Below, in pieces: positions 19,475-28,607 of a stretch of 64,000 bases of DNA. The notes beneath the pieces were generated by a model. The model was not told the DNA's origin and did not search any database. It saw only the letters and a list, made by a program, of their open reading frames with translations. Both the position numbers and the translations under genes were made by a program. The DNA is from JBGAWK01 sp044227665 (GTDB lineage Bacteria > Bacteroidota > Bacteroidia > Chitinophagales > JADIYW01): assembly GCA_044227665.1 (NCBI GenBank), contig JBGAWK010000004.1, forward strand, positions 34,663-98,662. The letters are read 5' to 3'. Each line of letters begins with the position of its first letter. Within the stretch, counting starts at the first letter, position 1.

Positions 19475-19482
19475 TATCTTTG
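19475..19482 (+). promoter_or_regulatory. Candidate -7 box (TATCTTTG) for rimO
   Basis: TATCTTTG matches TAnnTTTG. It ends one base before an upstream in-frame ATG (19484), which argues that translation starts at the TTG at 19499 instead. Confidence 0.5.
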
Positions 19483-19498
19483 TATGATAACTAGAATT

Positions 19499-20812
19499 TT
19501 GAGAACACGGACTTTTAAAGAAAATAAGATTAATATTATCACCTTAGGATGCAGTAAAAATCAAGTAGATAGTGAAGACATAGCTTCCAGACTCAAAAAT
19601 AATACCTATGAAGTAGTACATAATAGTGATAAAAGAGATGCCAATATCGTGATTATCAATACCTGTGGTTTCATTGAAGCTGCCAAGGAAGAATCTATAA
19701 ATACGATATTGCAATATACCCAACTTAAAGCTAAGGGCAAGGTAAATAAAGTATATGCCATGGGCTGCTTAGTTCAGCGGTATAAAGAAGAACTCTCCAA
19801 CGAAATAGAAGGCATTGATGGCTGGTACGGTACTGCTGAGATGCCTGCCTTACTCAAAAGCTTAAAAACAGACTACAAGAAAACATTAGTAGGAGAACGT
19901 CTCTTAACCACGCCTTCACATTATGCCTACCTCAAAATTTCCGAAGGTTGCAATCGCACTTGCTCGTTTTGTGCCATACCACTTATGAGAGGCGTACACC
20001 GCTCCAAGACCATAGAAGACATCATTGCTGAGGCTGAAAGTTTAGTGACTCAAGGTGTAAAAGAAATTATACTTATTGCACAAGAACTTACCTATTATGG
20101 ATTGGATATATATAAGAAGAGAGCTTTAGCAGAATTGTTATACCGTCTTAATGATGTTTCCGGTGTACATTGGATTCGCCTACATTATGCATATCCTTCC
20201 AAGTTTCCCCTAGAAGTACTGGATGCCATAGCACAATGTGACAAAGTATGCAAATATCTCGATATTCCACTGCAACATGCTTCTGACCATGTACTTTTAT
20301 CTATGAAACGTCAGATTACAGTAGCTGAGACACGTACATTGATAAGTACCATTCGTGAAAAAATTCCCAATATAGCTTTACGCACTTCTATGCTCGTTGG
20401 ATTTCCTGGAGAAACAGATGATGACTTCAAGCAACTATGCGACTTTATAGAAGAAATGCGCTTCGACAGATTGGGCGTATTCACCTATTCCCATGAAGAG
20501 AATACAACGGCATATTTGCTTGAAGATGACGTCCCTCAAGAAGTAAAAATTCAGAGAGCCAATATCCTCATGGACATTCAAGAGCGCATATCTGAAGAGC
20601 TAAATGCCAAAAAAATGGAAACTACACAAAGTGTAATTATTGATAGAAAAGATGGCAACTTCTTCTATGGACGCACACAATATGACTCTCCCGAAGTAGA
20701 TAATGAAGTAATCATAGAAAAAAATGGTGAAAAAGGCATAAAAATTGGACAAAGCTATGATGTCTTTATTGACGACTTCGATGCGTTTGATTTGTATGGA
20801 AAAATCTACTAA
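19499..20812 (+). CDS. rimO: Ribosomal protein S12 methylthiotransferase
   Basis: Radical-SAM enzyme that methylthiolates an aspartate of ribosomal protein S12. An N-terminal UPF0004 domain (INIITLGCSKNQVDSED) is followed by the radical-SAM cluster motif CNRTCSFC, the MTTase core, and a C-terminal TRAM-like domain (QSVIIDRKDGNFFYGRTQ). The frame is also open from an ATG at 19484. The TTG at 19499 is chosen because the promoter box sits immediately upstream and related Bacteroidota proteins begin MRTK/MRTR as here (MRTRTFKENK). The stop overlaps the convergent TPR gene by 4 bp (CTAA). Confidence 0.93.
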   Translation: MRTRTFKENKINIITLGCSKNQVDSEDIASRLKNNTYEVVHNSDKRDANIVIINTCGFIEAAKEESINTILQYTQLKAKGKVNKVYAMGCLVQRYKEELSNEIEGIDGWYGTAEMPALLKSLKTDYKKTLVGERLLTTPSHYAYLKISEGCNRTCSFCAIPLMRGVHRSKTIEDIIAEAESLVTQGVKEIILIAQELTYYGLDIYKKRALAELLYRLNDVSGVHWIRLHYAYPSKFPLEVLDAIAQCDKVCKYLDIPLQHASDHVLLSMKRQITVAETRTLISTIREKIPNIALRTSMLVGFPGETDDDFKQLCDFIEEMRFDRLGVFTYSHEENTTAYLLEDDVPQEVKIQRANILMDIQERISEELNAKKMETTQSVIIDRKDGNFFYGRTQYDSPEVDNEVIIEKNGEKGIKIGQSYDVFIDDFDAFDLYGKIY

Positions 20813-22680
20813 GGTTTTCTATCCTTATAAGCACGAATTTCTTGCAATAGTATTTCATCTTCAAGTCCATTGGCAAATGCTTGCTCTAAATAAGAATACG
20901 CTTGAGCTGTATCTTTCCTATACAAGTATATATAGCCTTTATTCTCTAAGTAAATATATTTTGGAGATACCCTCTTGCCAATAATTTCATTGATACTATC
21001 CGCTTTCTGAAAATCATATATCCTACAGTAAGCATCTACAACTTTGTATGCTATCTGGTTATCCGACGAATTGGCACTAAACACTTTGTCGTAGTGATAC
21101 GCAGCAGTCGCAATATCATTTCTTTCCATACAAATATCAGCCAGTGACATCCTTGCATTGTGGTCATCCTCATCCATTTCCAATGCATCCACGAAATATT
21201 GCTGTGCCGGTCTCAAGTCCCCTTTCATATAATAAGCAGTGCCTAACAAGTGTGTCAAAAAGTTGTCTCCTTTATATACTATCATCCCCTGCTGGGCATA
21301 CTTCATAGCCTTACTTAAATACCTATCTCTATCATTTTCAGATTGCGATACAGCTGCCATGTCCAAGTACGTAGATGCTGCAATCCGATTAGGCTCATAC
21401 GTATTTTTCAAATAGGGCATATCTCTCTCAAATAATGTATCATAGTCTTTCCATTTCCTAGACTCACTACAACTAAAAAATGCGTAACATAGGGCTATTG
21501 CTGACAAAATATACGTTTTGTAGGTATCTCTAATAGCCAAAAATCTAACTACGACCATCACTACTAATAGGCAAAATCCCAAGGATGCAATAAAAGCATA
21601 TCTATCGGCAAATAGTCCCGCTACTGGCACTAAGAGATTTAAACAATATAGTAGCGAAGATAAAAACAAGAGCAGTACTAGCCCCTGACTCCGCCTACGT
21701 ATAGCATAAACTATTGCCGAAGCAATAGTGAGCATTAGCAATATCCACCCCACAATATTTTGGGCACTGAATATACTATCCAAATTTACATATCCAGTAC
21801 CGTAATAGAATCTGTATCCCCAAGGCATAAACAAAAATTTGAGGTATTGCCAATAGGTAATCCCAACTAATTTGACCCTATTCAAAAAATTGAAATCATT
21901 AATATATGGATTTTCAGTTATACTATTGAGCGTATAAATATTATTCTCTACCGGCACATAATGATCTATCAAGAAGAATAAGGCAAAATAATATAATGTC
22001 AAAAAGGCAAAAACAATCCCAGAAGCAAATAAAATTTTAGATAATGGCATTGCGTGCTTTTCATAATAATACAATACAGGCAAAAAAATAACCATAAATA
22101 CTGCATCCTGCTTACACCAAATCGCACATGTAAACAGCAGCAAAAACATAGGCAAATTTTTAAATTTATTATTGCGTATAATATATATAAATAAAAGAAT
22201 AGAGTATGTCGAAAAGAGCATACTAAGTATATTATCTCTATTCTTAATATTAGATACTACGGAAGCATGAATAGGGTGACATAAGAACAAGAGAGCCGCA
22301 AAAAATATCTCTTTATTATCAAGTAAAATATATAATTTACGCAATAAAAGAATCCCACTCACACACAACAAAATATACAAAAACACATTAACCCCATGAC
22401 TAACTCCAACTATAAATTTACCAAACAAGAGATATTCGAAATAGAATGTAGAAATACTTACAGGTCTGTAATCTACAAAAGCAAAGCGACTAGTAAAAAT
22501 TTCTTTTATCCCCTGCCATACATCTCTCGTAGTAGGCATATTCTGAAAGACCAATTGATCATCAAGATTGTAATCAAATGAAATTGACTTTGCATATAAG
22601 AATAAAATTAAAAACAGAAATAATATTCCATATTTTTTACTTTGTAAAAACAGAAAAATATGCTCTTGTTGTTTATACAT
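20809..22680 (-). CDS. Membrane GT-C/TMTC-like protein with C-terminal TPRs
   Basis: Large integral membrane protein of about 623 residues. Roughly residues 10-410 form some ten hydrophobic helices. Their first loop carries an acidic pair (YNLDDQLVFQN) and later YRPVSISTFYFEYLLFGK, resembling the DD and YRP motifs of GT-C/TMTC O-mannosyltransferase-like proteins. Residues about 430-620 hold TPR repeats (YYMKGDLRPAQQYFVDALEM). Protein glycosylation at the membrane is the inferred role; no donor or acceptor is shown. The frame opens at a TTG (22713), but the TATTTTTG box at 22711-22718 favours the ATG at 22680. The end overlaps rimO. Confidence 0.82.
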   Translation of the reverse strand: MYKQQEHIFLFLQSKKYGILFLFLILFLYAKSISFDYNLDDQLVFQNMPTTRDVWQGIKEIFTSRFAFVDYRPVSISTFYFEYLLFGKFIVGVSHGVNVFLYILLCVSGILLLRKLYILLDNKEIFFAALLFLCHPIHASVVSNIKNRDNILSMLFSTYSILLFIYIIRNNKFKNLPMFLLLFTCAIWCKQDAVFMVIFLPVLYYYEKHAMPLSKILFASGIVFAFLTLYYFALFFLIDHYVPVENNIYTLNSITENPYINDFNFLNRVKLVGITYWQYLKFLFMPWGYRFYYGTGYVNLDSIFSAQNIVGWILLMLTIASAIVYAIRRRSQGLVLLLFLSSLLYCLNLLVPVAGLFADRYAFIASLGFCLLVVMVVVRFLAIRDTYKTYILSAIALCYAFFSCSESRKWKDYDTLFERDMPYLKNTYEPNRIAASTYLDMAAVSQSENDRDRYLSKAMKYAQQGMIVYKGDNFLTHLLGTAYYMKGDLRPAQQYFVDALEMDEDDHNARMSLADICMERNDIATAAYHYDKVFSANSSDNQIAYKVVDAYCRIYDFQKADSINEIIGKRVSPKYIYLENKGYIYLYRKDTAQAYSYLEQAFANGLEDEILLQEIRAYKDRKP

Positions 22681-22695
22681 TTGTATAAAAAATTT

Positions 22696-23241
22696 ATGTA
22701 TCAAAAATGTCAAAAATACATTTTTATCATAATATTAGTTCCACAATTGAAAGTTGCTAAGCCTAACTATAATTTCAAAAAAATTATTGACAAGTATTGT
22801 GTCTATTGTCACAATACAAATGGAAATGCTCCCTTTTCATTGGCTAAATATGAAGATGTCAAAAAACGTATGATTATGATGAATATAGTAATCAACAAAA
22901 ATATAATGCCGCCATGGAAATCCAAAAGCTATTCGAAAGGACAATGGTACGGAATTCATTACAATAGCATTTAAGGGCATTTGTCTGAATTCCTCATAGC
23001 GCATATTCGGTTACAGAAAGGAAAGCCTATGCAGAATGGATATTGTGTACAATTTAATAGGACATTTAGAAAGGATGTCTTGGACGCTTATTTGTTTGAA
23101 AATATCTACCACCTTCGTTCCATCATAGTAAACCGGAGGAATAACTATAACTATAATCATCCAAATAGTAGTATATACAACTGCTCTCCCATCGAATTTA
23201 ATAAAAATTTACAAATAAAAAATTACATTTACATACTGTAA
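22696..23241 (+). pseudogene. Decayed heme-c (CxxCH) protein fragment
   Basis: The first part encodes a signal-like segment and a c-type heme motif in KYCVYCHNTNGNAPFSL, followed by a typical MPPWK stretch. This matches the N-terminal cytochrome domain of redoxin or Cu-type-II-monooxygenase-like proteins of this phylum. An in-frame TAA at 22972-22974 stops it after about 90 codons. The same frame then continues for about 88 more codons with no recognisable domain. The start overlaps the upstream region of the divergent TMTC-like gene. It is best read as a degraded gene; a functional short heme peptide is less likely. Confidence 0.55.
22711..22718 (-). promoter_or_regulatory. Candidate -7 box (TATTTTTG) for the TMTC-like gene
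   Basis: The minus strand reads TATTTTTG, a TAnnTTTG match 30 nt upstream of the ATG at 22680. It covers the alternative upstream TTG start. Confidence 0.4.
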
Positions 23242-23251
23242 AATAATTGGG

Positions 23252-23404
23252 GGACTTAACCCAAAACGTTTTAATAAAATCTCTGATTTCGCTGATGAAG
23301 TTGCAATTTCAAGATTTTATGGAGGTGTACATTATCAATTTTCTTGCTCTTTATGACTGCAAATTGGTGAGAAAATTGGTAAAACTGTATATTTAACATA
23401 TTAA
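23252..23404 (+). pseudogene. C-terminal relic of a vanadium haloperoxidase / PAP2 gene
   Basis: Reading frame 2 gives SDFADEVAISRFYGGVHYQF followed by an in-frame TGA (23354-23356) and then IGEKIGKTVY. This is the conserved C-terminal motif of vanadium-dependent haloperoxidase-like PAP2 proteins (E-A-x-x-S-R-x-Y-G-G-I/V-H-Y), including the active-site His region. No start or upstream domain remains nearby, so it is a gene tail left by deletion. Confidence 0.65.
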
Positions 23405-23451
23405 TTGTTTTATTAATATGTTAAATATTATTTTAAATCATAATTATTATA

Positions 23452-23459
23452 TACATTTG
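23452..23459 (+). promoter_or_regulatory. Candidate -7 box (TACATTTG)
   Basis: TACATTTG matches TAnnTTTG, 7 nt upstream of the ATG at 23466. It supports that start over the ATG at 23418. Confidence 0.45.
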
Positions 23460-23465
23460 TGCAAT

Positions 23466-24029
23466 ATGCATTCAAAATTTGCCATATTTTTTTCAATTGG
23501 TCTAATAATGATTACACTAAATACATTAAGTCAAGTTTATAGCACCCCTGAACTAAAAGCAAAAGAAGAACAAGATTTAAAAGAGAAATTAATTACAAAT
23601 CCTCAAATTAATAGTATAGACTCAACCTCAATTAATAATCTTTCAGCAGGTTCTAGTAATACAAAATTTATTCTCAAGAACTATCCAGGATATTACAAGC
23701 TTAAATCTGTAAAATTAGATAGTATTAACAAAAAAAATCATATCAACATATATCACGATTTAAAAAAAGAAGCACTGTCAATTACGAAGGTTGAGACGGC
23801 TTGGCTTAGTTTCGAAAATAAAGAGATGATATTTGTCAAGTTAAAAACAGGTATAGAGGGTCATCTCTCCTTCGAAATTGTTGATAACAAGATTATTTTT
23901 ACTTGTAGAAAATGTGAAGTAAACAATTTTAATATTTTAATGAGAAGCGATAAGAAAGCTATTTTACTTACAAAAGAACCCGATGGCAATCCTTGCTACC
24001 ACAAATATAAATTCAAAAAAACTAAATAA
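23466..24029 (+). CDS. Hypothetical secreted protein, about 187 aa
   Basis: I do not recognise this protein. It has a signal peptide (MHSKFAIFFSIGLIMITLN) and a charged, Lys/Ser/Asn-rich mature part. The C-terminal half is beta-rich and contains a Cys pair in FTCRKCEVNN and one further Cys (GNPCYHKYKF). It lies 7 bp before the giant T9SS surface protein gene on the same strand, so it is probably co-transcribed; an accessory role for that protein is possible but unproven. The frame is open to an ATG at 23418. AT content is higher than in neighbours, in line with the adjacent relic region. Confidence 0.65.
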   Translation: MHSKFAIFFSIGLIMITLNTLSQVYSTPELKAKEEQDLKEKLITNPQINSIDSTSINNLSAGSSNTKFILKNYPGYYKLKSVKLDSINKKNHINIYHDLKKEALSITKVETAWLSFENKEMIFVKLKTGIEGHLSFEIVDNKIIFTCRKCEVNNFNILMRSDKKAILLTKEPDGNPCYHKYKFKKTK

Positions 24030-24036
24030 ATAAAAT

Positions 24037-27000
24037 ATGAAAAAAAATCTACTTATTCTATCTCTAACTTTATTGTACTTAGCAAAGAGTTATGGACAAT
24101 TGGCAGATATTACCTATTCTATCCGGACAGGCAATATTACGAGTTATGAGAATGCTACAGGGGGTGATTGTTGGGAAACAGGTACTGAGGAATACACAGG
24201 ATATCTCGACTCTTGGGACAACGTAAATAGCACATGGGTGGGTACAGGCTGTCAAACCTGTGACAACAACGGAAATTGTACATACGCTAGTGATATAGCT
24301 TTACAAACCCGCTCTAACAATGCTTATACTGTAACATTTAGAATTGATGCGTGGGAGGACGATAAGAGTGGAAGGTGTTCCTATGACGGACCATCAGATG
24401 ATTGCCGTAGAAATGAAACAAATACTACAGATATTAGAGAACTAGCCTACCCTTCTAATGGCACTTACACGAATACTAGCACTTGGGGGAGCACAGGTAA
24501 TCATACGTACTATTTTAAATGTACTTGGAAATATTCGGGTACTGCAAACCTTATTACTCCTTCTGCATCCTGCCAGTCAGCTAATGTAGCTACAGGTGCT
24601 ATTCGATCGTGGTCAGTAAATATGACTGCAGGCACTACTTATGCATTCAGCAATTATGGTTCAGGTGCAGATACTAAAATTAGGATTTATAATACTGATG
24701 GCTATACAATTATGGCATCAAACGATGATAACGGACCTCATGTTGCTGGTTCAGCAGCTTCGATAGAATATACAGCTCCATCTACCGGTACATATTATGT
24801 AGAGTTATCAAATTTTGACAGATCAGAACTTACCACTAATTCAACACTATCCTATTGGATAAAACCTACTTCTATTGCTGGATTTGGTAGCAATACATGG
24901 AATATATTAGGTTACAATAAGTCAGATTTAGCATTATCAAGCAATACTTATGTAGGCTATTATAATGTTAATTCACTATCTTACAATACGAGCTCTGGCC
25001 CTGGAATTTATACGAACACACCTACAGATGCTACAGGATGGACGGGAGGGTGTGTTCACCCTGATTACCATACAGTAGTAGCTAAAAGACAAGGATTCCC
25101 TTGCAAGATTTATCAACTAGATATACCTAATCACGATGATGATATAAGAGTATTTGTAAATGGAAATCAGGTATATGAACATTTAGGCTGTTGCGATAAT
25201 CATAGTAATATCTGGACAGGCTACTTAACCTCTACTTCTACTATTGAAGTTCGTCACATTGATGGCGTAGGTGGTTCGAACCAAGGTCTTACACTTACAG
25301 ATGTAACCACAGCTTTAAACGGAGGTAGTATCGCTGGTATTACCAATGGAACTACAATATGTACAGGCGGAGACCCTGGTGCGTTCACGAGTACTGCGAG
25401 TGGAAGTGGTGGAACTATAGGCATTACTAATGGTTCTCCGTCAGCAGAAACATACCAATGGGAGTCTTCAACAACAAGTAGTACTACAGGATATTCAAAT
25501 ATTGGAGGTGCTACCTCTACAACTTACGACCCAGGAGCACTTACTGCAACAACATGGTTCAGACGCAGAGTAACAGATGCTTGTGGTACAGTTAGCTATT
25601 CTAACGTAATACAGGTAGTAGTTGTAGCAGATCCTACTGCACCTACTGCAACTAAATCACCAGCTGTGGCGACAGTATGTGCTGGTGCTACACTTACGCT
25701 TACTGGACCTACTGCTGGCGCAGGCGGAACAGGAACTTGTAACTTTGAATATCGCTATAGCTTTGATGGTGTAGGCTATACTTCTTGGAATACATCAGTG
25801 CCTTCTATCACGGCTGTAACGGGTACAAATTATATAGAAATCAGAACAAATTGTAGTGGAATTGGATGTGATATTAGCCCTACAACTTCCTACTCATGGA
25901 CTGTAGCTGCTGACCCTACTGCCCCTACCAATACACCTACACCTTCGGCTTCTACCGTGTGTGTGGGCGCAACATTAAGTGTATCTGCTGGAGGTAGTTC
26001 CGGAGGCACAGGTACTTGTGCTTATGAATACGCTATAGATCCGGGTACTGGAACATTTGGTACTTGGGGCGCTACAAATTCAGTTACCGCTTCATCTATT
26101 GGAAATGGTACTTATAGAATAAAATCTAGAAGGAACTGTAATGGCAATGGCTGCGATATTTCTCCGGAAAGTGCAATTACTTCATGGACTGTAGTGGCAG
26201 ATCCATCAGCACCTACTGCTACCAAGTCTCCAACAGATGCCACCGTATGTGCTGGACAAACACTTACGCTTACTAGTCCTACGCTAGGAACTGGCGGTAC
26301 AGGTACTTGCAACTTTGAATATAGATTCAATACTGGTGGTGGCTTCTCTGCATGGGGTAGTTCCGTACCTAGCTTTACTGCTGTTACAGGTGCAAATACT
26401 ATAGAAATCAGAACAAATTGTAATGGTAATTCATGTGACGCATCCCCTGCATCTTCATATTCGTGGACTGTAGCTGCAGATCCGTCTGCACCTACAGGTA
26501 TGACCAAGTCTCCTAATGATGCTAGTGTATGTGTAGGAGCAACACTCACTGTTACAGGTGCTGCCGCAGGAACTGGCGGTACTGGTACTTGTAATGTAGA
26601 ATACAGATACAGTACTGATAATGGAGGAAACTATTCAGGGTGGTCTACATCGGTACCTTCTATCTCTACTGTGGTAGGTACTACAATTATTCAAGCAAGC
26701 ACTCTTTGTACGGGCTTAGGTTGCGATAGAAGTGCCACAAGTCAAGTATCATGGGTGGTAGAGCCTGATCCTTCCGCTCCTACTGCCACAAAGTCTCCAA
26801 ATCTTACGTATGTATGTGATGGAGAAGTCGTTACATTGACTAATATTACAGATAACGGTGGTGGAACAGGAACTTGCGATATTGAATATGCCTTGGATAA
26901 TGGCTCAGGCAGCTACGGTTCGTGGACTACTACAATACCTTCCTATACTGTATCTGCTCCATCTGGAGATATACGTATAAAAATGCGAAAAAATTGTAAT

Positions 27001-28521
27001 GGTGCTGGATGTAATATTAGTAATGAAACATTATACTCTTGGGATGTATTTACTAAGTCAACAGATCCTATATCTTTAACACCTACAGCAACTTATGTAT
27101 GTGATGGAAGTACTGTTTACTTATTAGTAAATGGTGGATCTCTAGGAAATGATGGCTCTCAATGGTATCTTTATGATGCAGATCCCAATGCAGGAGGTAA
27201 TTTATTAGCATCCAATGCTTCGGGATTCTTTACAATATCTAACATATCTGGCACCTATGACTATTATGTAAGAGCTGAGGGAGATTGTGGTGTAACTAAT
27301 ACTGTAAATGCACTTGTAGTAACTTCTGCAGGTACAGATGCCTCTACTTATGATGATTGTCTTGTTTCATCAACTACATCAAATACTTGTAATGTTAGTG
27401 GCTCTCAAACACATTACTTTGTTAACTCATCAAATTGTGAAATATTCCAAATAAATTCTAATGGTGCTAATCTAGGAAGTACCACATTAACTAGTACCGT
27501 TGCAGGAAATGGTCCTGTTGGAGATGGTGGTGATTTTGCAAGTTGTGATGTAGCTAGCGGTGGTCCTGGTGGAGAATACCATGTGGAAAGGGTCTTTAAC
27601 TTCTCTTCTGCAAATAGTCCAAGTGGTGCTAATATTACGCTTACACAATGTATTACAGATGCTGAATACAATAATTATGAGGGCTTAGCTGCATTCACAG
27701 ATCCAGACTATCAGAGATGTTATGGGACTACAACAACTGCTGCAGACCTATCAATAACATGCTTTAATAGTGCAGGTAACGTAGCCTATGTAGGCTCTCC
27801 TACCTATTCATCCAAAACGCTTGGAGGAAATACTGTACACTGTTATACATTTACTATTGCAAGTAGTAACCTTAGAACTAGAGGAATAAGTGAATCCAAT
27901 ATTACTGCCTATGGTGATTGTGAGTGCTATCTTCACTCCTCTGGTGGAGAAGGTGGTCCTCTTCCTATAGAACTTACGAACTTTACGGGTACTTATACCA
28001 ATAATGCCGTAAGATTAGATTGGGCTACTGCATCAGAAAAAAATAATGACTACTTTGAACTATTACGTTCTACTGATGGTACAAATTTTGAAGTCGTTGC
28101 AACCCTAGATTCAAAAGCTCCTTTTGGCACATCTAATTATGTAATTAACTATGAATACACAGACAACAATGTTGTAGGTGGGGTTGTATATTATCAATTG
28201 AAACAAACGGACTTTGATGGTACAACATCACTATCTAAGGTAGTATCCGTAGAAATTCCACAACAATTACTAATTAGTGATTTCCGTCCTAATCCTGCTA
28301 AAAATGATGTATCAGTAAAAATTAGTACTACAAGATCTACTGACGTTCAGTTTGCATTAGTAAGTATTGATGGTAGAAGGGTAATAGAAAACAACTATAG
28401 CTTCAGTAAAGGTGTAAGCCAAATAAATGTAAACCTTTCAGGATTAGCTTCAGGTACTTATATCGGAGAGTTCATTATAGATGGTATTAAGTATAACAAA
28501 AAACTTGTTATCACTCAGTAG
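24037..28521 (+). CDS. Giant T9SS-secreted repeat surface protein, 1494 aa
   Basis: Predicted cell-surface or released protein. A signal peptide (residues about 1-20) is followed by a Cys-containing N-terminal region and a PPC-like domain (about 175-275, with SWSVNMTAGTTYAFSNYGSG). An Ig-like unit (about 430-530) leads into five tandem repeats of 93-99 residues (about 534-1011) with a conserved four-Cys pattern (VC, GTC, NC, GCD). The C-terminus has an FN3-like domain starting LPIELTNFTG and a T9SS type-A sorting domain of about 80 residues (FRPNPAKND through LASGTYIGEF to KLVITQ). Adhesion or matrix function is inferred. A perfect-stem terminator follows. Confidence 0.9.
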   Translation: MKKNLLILSLTLLYLAKSYGQLADITYSIRTGNITSYENATGGDCWETGTEEYTGYLDSWDNVNSTWVGTGCQTCDNNGNCTYASDIALQTRSNNAYTVTFRIDAWEDDKSGRCSYDGPSDDCRRNETNTTDIRELAYPSNGTYTNTSTWGSTGNHTYYFKCTWKYSGTANLITPSASCQSANVATGAIRSWSVNMTAGTTYAFSNYGSGADTKIRIYNTDGYTIMASNDDNGPHVAGSAASIEYTAPSTGTYYVELSNFDRSELTTNSTLSYWIKPTSIAGFGSNTWNILGYNKSDLALSSNTYVGYYNVNSLSYNTSSGPGIYTNTPTDATGWTGGCVHPDYHTVVAKRQGFPCKIYQLDIPNHDDDIRVFVNGNQVYEHLGCCDNHSNIWTGYLTSTSTIEVRHIDGVGGSNQGLTLTDVTTALNGGSIAGITNGTTICTGGDPGAFTSTASGSGGTIGITNGSPSAETYQWESSTTSSTTGYSNIGGATSTTYDPGALTATTWFRRRVTDACGTVSYSNVIQVVVVADPTAPTATKSPAVATVCAGATLTLTGPTAGAGGTGTCNFEYRYSFDGVGYTSWNTSVPSITAVTGTNYIEIRTNCSGIGCDISPTTSYSWTVAADPTAPTNTPTPSASTVCVGATLSVSAGGSSGGTGTCAYEYAIDPGTGTFGTWGATNSVTASSIGNGTYRIKSRRNCNGNGCDISPESAITSWTVVADPSAPTATKSPTDATVCAGQTLTLTSPTLGTGGTGTCNFEYRFNTGGGFSAWGSSVPSFTAVTGANTIEIRTNCNGNSCDASPASSYSWTVAADPSAPTGMTKSPNDASVCVGATLTVTGAAAGTGGTGTCNVEYRYSTDNGGNYSGWSTSVPSISTVVGTTIIQASTLCTGLGCDRSATSQVSWVVEPDPSAPTATKSPNLTYVCDGEVVTLTNITDNGGGTGTCDIEYALDNGSGSYGSWTTTIPSYTVSAPSGDIRIKMRKNCNGAGCNISNETLYSWDVFTKSTDPISLTPTATYVCDGSTVYLLVNGGSLGNDGSQWYLYDADPNAGGNLLASNASGFFTISNISGTYDYYVRAEGDCGVTNTVNALVVTSAGTDASTYDDCLVSSTTSNTCNVSGSQTHYFVNSSNCEIFQINSNGANLGSTTLTSTVAGNGPVGDGGDFASCDVASGGPGGEYHVERVFNFSSANSPSGANITLTQCITDAEYNNYEGLAAFTDPDYQRCYGTTTTAADLSITCFNSAGNVAYVGSPTYSSKTLGGNTVHCYTFTIASSNLRTRGISESNITAYGDCECYLHSSGGEGGPLPIELTNFTGTYTNNAVRLDWATASEKNNDYFELLRSTDGTNFEVVATLDSKAPFGTSNYVINYEYTDNNVVGGVVYYQLKQTDFDGTTSLSKVVSVEIPQQLLISDFRPNPAKNDVSVKISTTRSTDVQFALVSIDGRRVIENNYSFSKGVSQINVNLSGLASGTYIGEFIIDGIKYNKKLVITQ
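25636..27069 (+). repeat. Five tandem ~93-99-codon repeats within the T9SS surface protein
   Basis: Units begin near 25636, 25918, 26206, 26485 and 26773. Each starts with (T/S)APT and ends near W.V..(A/E)DP or TDP. Each keeps GGTGTC in the middle. DNA blocks around that motif are nearly identical between units three and four, which points to relatively recent duplication. Confidence 0.85.
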
Positions 28522-28533
28522 TAATCCTCTTTA

Positions 28534-28578
28534 TTTTAAATAAAAAAGGGAAGCATTGCTTCCCTTTTTTATTTAAAA
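28534..28578 (+). terminator. Intrinsic terminator, perfect 21-bp stem
   Basis: Left arm 28534-28554, loop ATT 28555-28557 and right arm 28558-28578 are perfectly complementary. The stem core is GGGAAGC/GCTTCCC followed by a T6 run within the right arm. It ends the giant surface protein transcript 13 bp after the stop. Confidence 0.9.
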
Positions 28579-28607
28579 TTATTTACATTTATAATATAAA
28601 GAAAACT

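Noticed and set aside
26112..26549. Minus-strand open frame of 145 codons inside the giant surface protein
   Set aside because: A shadow of the repeat array; its own repeats mirror the coding repeats on the other strand.
25636..27069. Possible CRISPR-like or satellite DNA repeat
   Set aside because: The spacing is about 280-300 bp, all in frame and coding; no short direct repeats with unique spacers.
28534..28578. Insertion-sequence terminal inverted repeat
   Set aside because: The two arms are separated by 3 nt with a T-run and lie right after a stop codon; it is a terminator.
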